A DNA stretch of 64,000 nt from contig JXTC01000052.1 in NCBI GenBank assembly GCA_002914845.1, forward strand, positions 1,272,092 through 1,336,091. Direction: 5' to 3'. The position numbers and the translations under genes were made by a program. This DNA comes from Trema orientale. Its lineage: Eukaryota; Streptophyta; Magnoliopsida; Rosales; Cannabaceae. Below, piece after piece: positions 24,977-35,300 of the stretch (position 1 is its first letter; the number at the start of each line of letters is the position of its first letter). The notes under the pieces are model-generated. The model did not search any database, was not told where the DNA came from, and worked only from the letters and a program-made list of their open reading frames with translations.

Positions 24977-25246
24977 GCCACTTTTTTCAAATGTTTAACT
25001 AAATTTACCACCACCATTAGATTTTACCGCTTTTGGGAGGGAATTAATCAAGAATCTATTAAGAATTCATCAAGAATGCATCAAGAATGCATCAAGAATC
25101 CATCAAGATCACCATCGACGTCAAGAATCTGTCAAGAATCCATCAAGAATCTATCAAGACTGTCAAGAATTCATCAAGAACCTATCAAGAATTCATAAAA
25201 AAAGTGGTATGGTGGTAGATTTAATTAATAAGGAAGAAAAAGTGGC
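24977..25246. mobile_element. Foldback element inside the palindrome spacer
   Basis: The left end GCCACTTTTTTCAAATG and right end AAGGAAGAAAAAGTGGC form a terminal inverted repeat of about 38 bases, continuing with AAATTTACCACCACC against GGTGGTAGATTTAA. The 180-base centre is almost entirely the 11-bp minisatellite. No target duplication was recognised. Confidence 0.6.
25047..25197. repeat. 11-bp minisatellite, about 13 units
   Basis: Units of the form ATCAAGAATCC, ATCAAGAATGC or ATCAAGAATCT follow each other, broken once by ACCATCGACG. The unit length is not a multiple of three and no frame stays meaningful, so it is not a coding repeat. Confidence 0.9.
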
Positions 25247-25720
25247 TTCTAGCTAATTTTTTCTATAATCTTTTATATGGTAAGTTAATAAGAATGAAGC
25301 ACGATGGGGGCTAGGATGGCCTGGGCAAGACATGTGCCTGGGAAGATGTGCTTTGAGTGATTTTTTTGGGTTTTTCACAGAAATCTATGTCCAAATTCTA
25401 AAAAATTGAAAAAGTTCCAAATGGACTGAATATTTTGAAAAAGTCCAGGATTAATTTAAAAAAAAATATTACTTTCAAAAAAAATTTAGATAACTAATAC
25501 TTTCAAAAAATATTTAGAAAATTACTGATTTTACTTCATAATTGGTATTTTTCAATGGTACTTAAGGTAACCGGTCAAGTGTAAAAAGACTGGTTACCTC
25601 AAGTATCTTATCAATAAATAAAAAGTAGTATTTATCTAAATAAATCTGAAATGTTTTGAACAATTTCAAAATCCGAGATTTTTCAGTTTCTTTGAAAATT
25701 TATATAGAATCAAATTTCCT

Positions 25721-26942
25721 TTTTTTTGGCGGGGGGGAGTGAGATTATTCTTTTTCTTCTTCTTTTTCTCTTTTTCTGTTGCTTTTTAGATATAAATTTT
25801 TAAGATAGAAATATATTCTTGTTTTCTCTTTTATTTTAAATTTCTATTTTCCTCCTCCTTTTTTCCCCTCTTTTTCTTTAACATTCACTTGAAAAAAAAG
25901 GATAGTTCTTCTTCTCCTCATTTGTTTTTTGATTTTAGGACTTAAATATTATAAAGGAAAAATAAAAGAAAAAATTTAACAAATTTTTCTATTTAAAAAA
26001 TAAATTTTTAAAAAAAATTGTAGCAACAAATTATTTATTCCTTTTGTTAGTTACTTTCGTAATGAAATATAAATATATGATATGATATCCAGATTAGTTA
26101 CTTTTGATAGATAAATCTGGAACAAAAACCAATTTAAGTGGTTGTAATATCCATTATTGTAAATAGAGACCGTGCTTTATTCCTAAAATGATATTCCTTC
26201 TAATTTTTAGTTAGCTAGTAATTAAGGATATTTAGTATAGTTACTTTGTCATTTGAATTATGAAGTTTCAAGTTCCCTAGCCCTTGGTTGGTTTTAGTAT
26301 TCTATGAGTGACTCTTAGGAGTTACTAACAAACTTTTACTGGGTTGCTTTTGGTGATTCTCATAGTCTGACGAGTGATTTTGGCGAATTATCAACGGTCA
26401 TCCACTTAGTTATCTTTAAATCAATGTACTCTGCTGAATTTCTAAGTCCGACGGAATTTCTAAATCCGACGAGCGACTATGTCAAGTTACCGATGGTTAT
26501 TTGGAGCTATTAGGTAATCAATAGTAACTTGTTAAGTTACTTGGTAACTAATGCCGATTTTTCTATAGATAACTTACATGGTAGAATTAACTACTATATT
26601 TACTAACGGTAACCTGTTAAGTTATTGATGTTCACTTACGAAACAATATTTGGTGGGCCCCAGAGTTTGATGTGCGACATTGGCGAGTTAGCGATACTTA
26701 CCCATTAGGTTACTTTTGATAGGTTCTGTAGTCTGATTAATTGACGGTCAACCACTTGTTTATAATAGGTCGCTCTTACTCTTGTGGATACCTAGGGCTA
26801 GGAGGTTACCATGTTACATATGCTAATGAGGTATAGGTAGAGTTTTTTTTTTTTTTTTTTTTGATGGGAAGGTATTAGAAGAGTTGGGCGTTCCGTTAGG
26901 GGCTTAAAAAAAAAAAAAAAGCAATCAAGAGTATAAAAAAAA
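25721..26942. other. Pyrimidine-rich spacer and degenerate repeat block
   Basis: 25721-26000 is rich in T and CT tracts. From about 26270 to 26780 a loosely periodic text recurs: GTCTGACGAGTGATTTTGGCG, CCGACGAGCGACTATG, GTTTGATGTGCGACATTGGCG, each followed by words such as GGTTACTTTTGATAGG or CGGTCATCCACTTAGTTA. This looks like an old tandem array of about 100-150-bp units, too decayed to delimit. No gene was seen. Confidence 0.35.
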
Positions 26943-27100
26943 GGGGATGGCTACGGTAGGGCGTCCCTACATAGGGTCATGCCTTAATTATCGTTGGATG
27001 GGAATCTGTGGGGAATAACGGGAATCTGTGGAGAATCTATTTATATACAGATTCCCATCCAACGGTGAATAGACATGGCCCTACGTAGGGGTGCCCCAAC
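26943..27100. mobile_element. Compact foldback MITE
   Basis: The 158-base element is nearly all inverted repeat: CCCTACATAGGGTCATG pairs with CATGGCCCTACGTAGGG, and CGTTGGATGGGAATCTGT pairs with ACAGATTCCCATCCAACG. GGGAATCTGTGG is repeated twice in the loop. The transcript would fold into a stable hairpin. Confidence 0.75.
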
Positions 27101-28899
27101 TTTAGACGCGCCCAAAAAAAATACTAAAACAAAGAACTAAGAAAGGAAAAATAATATATTTTTATCCAAAAAAATTTAATGCAAATACAAAATTTATATT
27201 AAAAGAAAGCAAAAAAAAAAAAAAAACTCTTAAAAAGAAAAAGAAGGGCTCTTTTTATAAAAAGCAATTCTAAAACTCAACTTTTTTTCATAAAGCAAGC
27301 AGTTAAACACATATTCTTAAAATAAAGTAACTTTTTTAAATTTTTACGCAAAATACCTATAGTATGGCTTTAAAGCTATTGTTAGTCAATAAAACTTAAC
27401 TAGTCTGTTGATAAAACTCAATTAGTGAGTTGTAAAATCTCAACCAATAAATCAGACCCAAAATCATTCAGTTAAATGATGCTGTGTAATAAATTAAACT
27501 AGTAAAAGTTTGTTTTTGGAAAAATTTATACTTCACTTCGTAAAATAAATTAAACTTTAAACAGAATAATATTTAAAGAAAAATATGGCAACGTCAACAC
27601 TAATTCCGTTTGTTTATACTTTATCTTTTTTCACCTCTACTATGTTAGTGGCAATTTTACAAACTCTTTCACTAGAAATTGGAATATTATATTTAGACAT
27701 TTTTTTTAAGGGTTAATATCACATGGGTCCCCAAAATTTGTCTCATGTATCACTTAAGTCCTCATTATTTGTTTTGTAGCTTTTAATTCTCCAAACTTTA
27801 CAATTTTATAACACTCCTATCTTTTTTACGTTTTCTGTTTATTTCGGCCGTTAAAACACATATACTGAGCATGTGATCCATTCCTAAAATGCATTATGTG
27901 TTTTAATAGTTTCACTTCAGGGGTTGAGTAATTAAAGAAAATAGGAACTAAATCCAGAATATAGATCATAAAATTATTAAACCTTGAATATAGATCATAT
28001 AATTTCTCTTAAACCTTTGCTCTAATAACCATAGTCAAAATATTTTGATTCTCTATGCTTCAATGTATGTTGATTCAGATCCAGTCCCTTTACTTCACTA
28101 TCATTCAGACGAAGTTATCTGCTTTATTCTTGCTTCATCATTACAGACGTGATTAGAAAGAGAAAGAGATAAAATATGTGTATATACATATATATATAGA
28201 GAGAGAGTAGGTAAGCACAACCTTAGAGCTTTGAAATTCAGTCAATTAACGAATTGATAAATAAACAAAGAAAAAAAGGACAGAAAGTATTGTTGTTTAC
28301 TTAGTTGAGTACTTTTAAGATAGACAAAAAAGGAGTTTGAAAGGATGATGCAAACTAACTCTTATAAGGTTATGAGAAAATACAGATTAGCAATTACTAA
28401 ACCACAAAATTATTTTGTTTTATTTTCCCCTCTTTTTCTTGTTTTTACTATCATACTTTTCTAGTCAAAAATTTTGCGAAGGCTACAAGGGCAGGGAGAA
28501 CTCATGGAAAGCAATCATTAACTCTTAAAAAGTTTCCTTAATAATCTCGATACAAAAATTTGTACCAATGAATTATTTTTAGGCGAAAGTACATAGAAGG
28601 ATGTAGATAATGGACAACCAGCTCTATTTAATTTGAAAGTTTGTCTTAGTATTTTTGTTTTATTTTTCCACTATAAACTGAAGAAAAAAGAGAGCAATAC
28701 TCAGGAGAAGGTCCAATACAGTTAAGAGAGGGGTCGGCTCCTATGATCTTTGGTTGCAATTAAATCTTTTTTCCTTCATGTTTCATTTTTTTTTTATTTG
28801 TTATTGTTGAATGAGGAAGGTGATGAAAAAATTTGCGCTTAAATTTCATTCTCTTTTTTTGATATAGTCCTATGTCCTTTCATTCCACCTGATGCCTTT

Positions 28900-29621
28900 T
28901 GACCACGTTTAGAATGCATGATAAGGATGAGATTGGATTGGATTAAATTAATCCCATATTTAGTACATACATATGAAAGGGATTAGATTATATTAAAATA
29001 ATCTACTCCGAAAATAATACACTTAGAAGGGGATAATCTTATACTCTTAGGAATTTGAGATTGAGAGGGATTAGGAATTTGATTAAAAATAATAGAATGT
29101 TTTTGAAGTAGTAAAAAAAGGTACTTTCGAAATTAAACTTTAAAAGTGATATTTTTGAAATTAACTTTTAGAAGTGGTAAAAGCATAAATGGTACTTTTC
29201 AAAATTATTTTTTACAAGTAGTATTTTTGCAAATAATTTATAAAAAATGATATTTTTCCAAAATTAAGTTTTAAAAGTGGTATTTTTAAAAATATTTTTT
29301 AAAAGTGGTAATTTTCAAAATATTTTTAAAGTGGTATTTTTGTAAATAAGTTTTTTGAAAATGATAATTTTATAAAATAGAGTTTTAAACATGGTATTTT
29401 CTAAATTAATTTTTAAAAGTGGTATTTTTCTAATTAACCAAACTTCAAACTTGTTATTTAGTTAAAACTATAAAACATACGTGCTAATCCTATCCTAACA
29501 AAAAGTAGCACATCAAATATAGGATAGGATTGGATTATAATCTTATCTTAACTTATCTTATCTAATCCTTTAAAATAGTCCAATCATATCCTATCATATC
29601 CTATATACCAAAACAAGCCTT
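28900..29621. mobile_element. Probable MITE nested in Mutator-like element 1
   Basis: The right end reads CCTATATACCAAAACAAGCC, a typical 'GGCTTGTTTTGGTAT' MITE terminus, and sits directly against the right arm of the host element. The left end near ACGTTTAGAATGCATGATAAGG is a loose complement, and both ends are rich in GATTGGATT / AATCCAATC words. The arms are imperfect and the target duplication is not clear. Confidence 0.45.
29125..29440. repeat. Degenerate ~30-bp tandem repeat (AAAAGTGGTATTTTT)
   Basis: About ten loosely spaced units of AAAAGTGGTATTTTTNNAAAT follow each other with variable T and A runs. The same word (AAAAGTGGCATTTTC) appears singly in the palindrome at about 24800. Non-coding. 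Confidence 0.6.
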
Positions 29622-30699
29622 TAGGAATGGATCATGTGCTCAACAAATGTGTTTTAATGGCCCAAATATACAGAAAACATAAAAAAGATGAATGTGTTAC
29701 AAAATTGTAAAGTTTGGGGAGTTAAATACTACAAAATAAAAAAAATGAGAACCTACGTGATATATCGGACAAAGTTTGGGGATCCTTGGTGATATTTACC
29801 TTTTTTTTTAAATTTAGTGAAGAGAATTTGCTAATTTTTTTTAGGGATAATATCACCTAGGGTCCCCCAAGCTTTTCCCACTGTATCATTTAGGTCCCAA
29901 ACTTTTTTTCTTTGTAGCACTTAATCCCCAAATTATTATTTTTAGTCACACATTAGTCATTAGGTATATTTCCGTCTAAACTTAGTGTTATAGCACGTGA
30001 TCTTCTTTGGCACTCTCTATCGCCTTCTTCATTAGTGGTAAGTCTATTTTTTCAATTTCACCATCTAACCTTATAATTGAAGCTCTCTTTGGATAATTTT
30101 CCAACCAACTCTGCAAAATTCATTAATAAAGTATAAAAAAAGGATACCAGAGAGAACTAGATGGGTGAACAATGGAGAATCAACTCGAGGAACACACATG
30201 AAACTATTAATAAGGAAGAAAGATCCGATAAAATACAAAAGAGATATGCCTATAGTAACTTTGATATGATGAGTAGAAATCTAAATTAACGCCATAACCA
30301 AAAGTCATTCCAATTGCCCACAATGATGTTAAAGATGGTTAAAGTACGCTGAGGGTATATATATGGCCACAAAAACAAAAACCAAAACAATAAGCACAAA
30401 AGTACATAATGTTGTTGTCTCCTAATTTATAAGAGGAATGACCTCCTACCAAAAAAATCATTTAAGTGAATAAATAAAACAAGCTAATATCATGACTATT
30501 AGTAATGGAACTATAGCCATTGCACATTTGTAGCCTATATATGACAATATATGAATACATTTTGGATGACTTCCGAACCATTAAAGGTTACAAGTTTCTG
30601 GTAGACTTAAACGCCTAATTTTCTCTAGTAAAGCACAAATTCAAACAAGTAGGTAGGAAATAGTTGGTCAATTGCACCCATTCAAAAAACAACGGAGAA

Positions 30700-31400
30700 A
30701 TTACTAACTAATACAACCCACTCCAAGTTTTTCTATGATGATCACACAATCCACTATAGATCATAAACATCGCAGCTGACCTCGGCCCTGCCCGTATAAA
30801 GCGTATCACCACTTCCAAGTTGGGCCACAACAAACTGTCATGACCCCTTAATTGAATAACCCCACTTTCCAAACAGGCAAAAAAAGCCAAGAACACATAG
30901 AGTCTTTGTACCTTCATTCGATGTGGCTGACAGAGTTTAAGATACAGTCAATACGGAGTTTGAGCGCATTATCTGGCTCAGCGACCTTGAGATCCTAATT
31001 GAGCCCTTGGCGCCGCTGATGATCACGCCGGAGAGGGTCGTAACTAGTGTAGTACTGGAGATTCTCGCCCCATGTTTGTGAGGCTTGGAAGCTTCCTCGA
31101 CGAAGAAGTGTTCATCCGTGGTTGGGAGATTGAAACGGCTTCAAATGGGACCTAGAGATCCTAGTAGAGGCTGCAGAGCCGATTCTTTTGATCATCCTTA
31201 TTCTACCACTGAAGTAAGGCAAGGTCAACAAAGAGATAGAGAAGGTTTTAGAACGAGATTTCTGAGGGTGGAGAACGAAAACCTCAGAAAAATGGTGAAA
31301 GGGGAAGAAACAATAATCACCCTTTCCTCTTCTTTGGCTCTTCGCCCTCAAAATCAAAGCCGACCCACCTTTTTGGCTCTTTGAATTTTTGGAGAATTGA
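30700..31400. other. GC-richer internal cargo of Mutator-like element 2
   Basis: The block has words such as CTTGGCGCCGCTGATGATCA and GGCTTGGAAGCTTCCTCGAC and is clearly less AT-rich than the arms. An open frame of 99 codons lies at 31085-31384 (plus) and others on the minus strand; none resembles a protein I know. Mutator-like elements often carry captured host gene pieces, so this may be one, but the origin is not shown by the sequence itself. Confidence 0.35.
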
Positions 31401-31519
31401 AAACCCAGGTCTTCCCAAAAGTTTCTTTGAGATGATGATAGAGAGTGCCAAAGAAGAATAAGATCACGTGCTAACACGTGCTATGTTGTAACGCAAGTTT
31501 AGACGGAAATACACTCAAG

Positions 31520-32231
31520 TAGGGGTGTTCATGGCCGGTTTGGACGGTCTAAATCGTCAATCTAGAAACCAATCCGAATATGCGGTTTGGCCGGTTTATC
31601 AATCCGTGCGGTTTGAGTTTGTCGATTCAAACCGGCCAAACCGCACTTACATTTTTGCGGCCGGTTTGGGCGGTTTCCGCGGTTTGAAAACTTACAAAAT
31701 TTGAATTAATACAATATCAACTAAGCTCATATCATAATCATATTTCATCTAAAATATAAAATTCAAATATAAAACGAAACCATAACATAGTTAAAAGCTA
31801 TAACCAAATCGAAAGTCATAGTAAACTTAAATTTTAGTTACAACTTACAACTTAATCAAAATTGAATAGTAAACTTAAAGTCTTTAATCTTAAACATATC
31901 ACAACAACAAGACTTAAAGTCTAAAATATTATAAGAGTATTAAGTAACATAGTCCTAAATAAGCTAAGAGTAATCATTACTCAATTAGAATGAATAAGCT
32001 TAAATTTTTAACTATTAATATACATTTAAAAAAAATACATATACAAACTTATTGGCCGGTTCGGTTTGAATCCGACCGAATTTTTCTAAAACTGAAAACC
32101 AAACCGGCCAAGTCGGTTTTCATATTTTCTAATCCGTAACCGGCCATTTAAGAAAAAAAACCGCGCGGATTGGGCGATTTGGATTGGATTGGGCGGTTTC
32201 CACGGTTTGGCAGTTTTTTTGAACATCCCTA
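31520..32231. mobile_element. hAT-type MITE (family 2), copy B, 8-bp target duplication
   Basis: This 712-bp element begins TAGGGGTGTTCATGGCCGG and ends TTTTTTTGAACATCCCTA, with GGTTTGG and AACCGGCC words near both ends. It is flanked by CACTCAAG (31512-31519) and CACTCAAA (32232-32239), a 7 of 8 match. It interrupts the right arm of Mutator-like element 2. The unbroken left arm of that element runs through the same site (ATTAGTCATTAGGTATATTT), which independently marks the insertion point. Same family as 2883-3612. Non-coding. Confidence 0.85.
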
Positions 32232-32350
32232 CACTCAAAGACTAATGTGTGACTAAAAACAATAATTTGGGGGTTCAAGTGCTACAAAAAAAATAATTTG
32301 GGGACCTAAATGATGCTTTGGAGAAAACTTGGGGACTCTAGGTGAATAAA

Positions 32351-35300
32351 CAACGGTTCACGTTTTTCGCCACGGAGATGGTCACATCAATGGGTTGGTA
32401 CATATATTTTGTTGACTATGTCAAAGGTCGCTGCCGACATGTCATTCGCTCATTAAAATATCCAAATAAATATATATATGCAGGTAGGAGAATAATCAAT
32501 ACCTTTCAAAACGCAACAGTAATATTATTAAAAATTTGCAAATCAACTGGTACACGTATAAATGAATAGGCATAGGTGATTATAAAAAAAAAAAAATCGG
32601 CATAGGAGTCAGCAAGTTATCAAATGTTAATGAATAATAAACTAATTTAAATTCTAATATATACAAGTATATTTTTTAAATAATATTATTAAACTAGGAA
32701 AAGTTAAAATAATTTATTTTAAAAAGGATGAAGGTAAGTATACTAAGATTTATTCTGAATTTTTTATACCAATACACGAGGTATATGTATTGTCATTATT
32801 TAATTAGTGCATTATAATTTATCATAAATAAATTAATTATATGCATTGAATACTAATAATTTATATATCATGTTGGTATTAAAAATTTAGTACAAATTTT
32901 AGGATATCTAATATCATTCTTTTGAGAATAGTTTTATTTGCTAGAACTTTTTTATTGTACTAATTATAATATGTATTAGTTACTTGAAATTAAGTTTTTT
33001 TTTTTAGGACTTAGAGTGATTGTCCGTTTGAACACTTGATTTTAATATATGTTCTTCCGTTTATTCATGATACTTGACACTTGACATAAACTAAATGATT
33101 AAAATAAATAATAAACACTGTTTCTGATGACTTTGGAATAAAAATGGTTCATTGTCCTAAAGGCCCCTTTATTTTTTCTAACGTTTTTTATGTTATTGAG
33201 ATTGGATTCAACCATAAATTATCTTATATTTAAAGCAGACATCCAATCAGATTCAAGCAATCCTATTGGAGTTAGATTGGATTTGACAAACCAAAAAAAT
33301 TCATAAATTAACAAAAATCTAGCCTTTCATTTAATTTGGTTGGATTGATTTGTGCAAATTCAGTAAGATTTGAACTTCTGCTCATTCTCGCACTCTAATT
33401 GTTTTAGAAAATGTGCTCTTCTTCTGGTACCTCGTTTTGTTTAGTGTAATTGCCTCAACTAAAATAATAATATAAAAGAAAACCATTTGTTTCAACAAGT
33501 AGGATGAAAACTGGACTGTAACGCAATTAAAATTTATGAAATGCATTTTGTATTATTAACAACCTTTTTACAAATTCAATGTGTCCTTTATTTTTTTTTT
33601 CCTTAGGAAATTTTATGTGTATGTGTACATATAGGTCATAGACTCATAGGATAACTGATAGACATCTCTATCTCTTAGAGGGCCGTTTAGTATGGAGAGT
33701 TCAAAAGTTTCAAATTGATGGGAAAGTAAAAGAGGGTGATATGATTTTCAGGGAAGCTGTTTGGAATGAGAATCTTATCCCTAATTCCTGAGAATATCAA
33801 ATTGATGTGTTTGGTTTTGCATGGTAATCGGAAAAGTAACAATTTATTTTTTAAAGCAAGAAGTGTAGGCAACTTTAGCAATAAATATACATTATATATA
33901 TGCATACATATTCTAATAATTTATTTATGTTATATTGATACACAACAAATATTATTAAGTTAATGCTTTTGAAAATTTAAATTGGCACGAAATCATTATG
34001 AAGTTTTTGTTAATACTAACAGTATTTAATTATAATTTATCCATTCAATTCAAATTAATTGAACGTTTTCTGAATATATATATATATATGGTTGCCAATT
34101 CAGTAGGTATTTTTTGTTTCCACCTATGTATGGGTATTTTTTTTTAGTCGTTAGATTATCTTCTAATAGTGATCTAACGGCTATAATGAAGTGTACAAAA
34201 AGACGTGCATCATTAATGTTATTTCTCTTTCTTAATTTTTAATATAAAAAAATATGCAAAAAAAATTTTTATTGGCCAAAATAATAAAAAAATAAATAAA
34301 TTGGTGCCTATATATATATATATATATATATAGAGCAACTTATACTAAGTTATCTTTTCACCAAAATTGATTTAACAAAAATTTTGTTTATATTTTATTA
34401 AAAAAACTCGTAAGTGCCAGTAAGTCAAAATGAACTTAGTTTTTCGCCTTTTTTTTTTTTTTTAAATGAACAGAAAGATAGAAACCCCCAAAAGTTACGA
34501 CAAAAAACATGTTTTTTTTTTTTTTTTGGCAGAATTATTCTCCATTGACGGAACGGCAGACGCGATGATAAGTTTTGGGGCAAATATTGCCCTTGCCTTC
34601 TCTCACGCTAGTCCAATATTCATATCTCACTTGCCTTTTCATTTTATTTATTATTTTTTTTTTAAAAAAGAAGGGTAATCGATACACAACCCATTTCTTG
34701 CTCACCAGCTTGTTCCTCTCTACAACTTTACTTCTTCACAACAATGGCAAAAATGGATTGAGCTATGCCTTCTATGTCTTCAACCTCATCCAAAGCTCAT
34801 AACTTTTTCCTTCGACAACATCATTAATTAGAGCAGAAACCATATCAACATATCTAATTTCCAATGCAGGATTAATTTTTCGAAAGCGAATTCTTAGGGA
34901 AAAAAAAATACAAGAATAAAAATACTTCTAAATCCAAACAAGAACCAGAGAAAAATGAAAGGTTGAAGAAAAAAAAATGAGTTAAGATTTTCTGAAGAGA
35001 AGACTGACGGATAAACCAAACTTATGGGTTGGCTTTTAAGTTGATTGCGCAAAAATCGAGCTTGGGACCCATTACTTTAAGATTGCCGGGCATTTAAAAT
35101 CCACATGTTCCGATTACTTCCAGATTACCCCTGTTCCAGTAAAGTGAGCCCCATCGTGGTCACTTACCCGAGTTCTAAAAATGCTCATTACCTTATACCA
35201 ATCACAGGAATATCCAAGATTCCTATTACCATCCCAACATTAACCTATACCAAACAGCCCATAATTTCTTTGTTTCTCCGTGCTGCTACAAATTAATATG

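Larger units (their letters stand above)
24540..25720. repeat. Long imperfect palindrome (arms about 300-350 bp)
   Basis: The left arm (about 24540-24895) and right arm (about 25430-25720) are inverted copies. For example TCGGATTTTGAAATT pairs with AATTTCAAAATCCGA, and GATACTTGAGGTAAC pairs with GTTACCTCAAGTATC. The arms differ by small gaps and substitutions. The left arm also repeats within itself (ACCACTTTT...GATGAGATACT twice, about 24637 and 24696). The spacer holds a second, smaller inverted-repeat element. It could be a foldback transposon or two head-to-head insertions. No coding sequence. Confidence 0.75.
27710..29800. mobile_element. Mutator-like element 1, about 190-bp arms
   Basis: The left arm starts GGGTTAATATCACATGGGTC (27710 to about 27905). 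The right arm is its complement (about 29625-29800, ending TTGGTGATATTTACC). Shared inner words include TTTAATTCTCCAAACTTTAC against GTAAAGTTTGGGGAGTTAAA and GATCCATTCCTAAA against the complementary text at the right. Flanking poly-T/A on both sides could be the target duplication but cannot be read. No transposase was recognised; the interior is AT-rich and contains another MITE. Confidence 0.65.
29843..32350. mobile_element. Mutator-like element 2, arm split by a hAT MITE
   Basis: The left arm (29843 to about 30035) starts AGGGATAATATCACCTAGGG. The right arm (about 31430-31519 plus 32232-32350) is its complement, ending ACTTGGGGACTCTAGGTGA. Shared text includes TATTTCCGTCTAAACTT, GCACGTGATCTT and TTCTTTGGCACTCTCTATC. 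It belongs to the same arm family as element 1, which lies only about 40 bases to the left in the same orientation. The interior contains a GC-richer block (30950-31400) unlike the arms. No transposase was recognised, so it is non-autonomous. Confidence 0.7.

Noticed and set aside
31112-31477. A 121-codon minus-strand frame in Mutator-like element 2
   Set aside because: Unrecognised, overlaps other frames of similar length, and runs into the element arm; kept only as part of the possible captured cargo.
33680-35262. One long MITE bounded by GGCCGTTTAGTATGG and CCTATACCAAACAGCCC
   Set aside because: The ends resemble each other only over about 15 bases and the 1.6-kb interior gives no support; they may be ends of two different elements.
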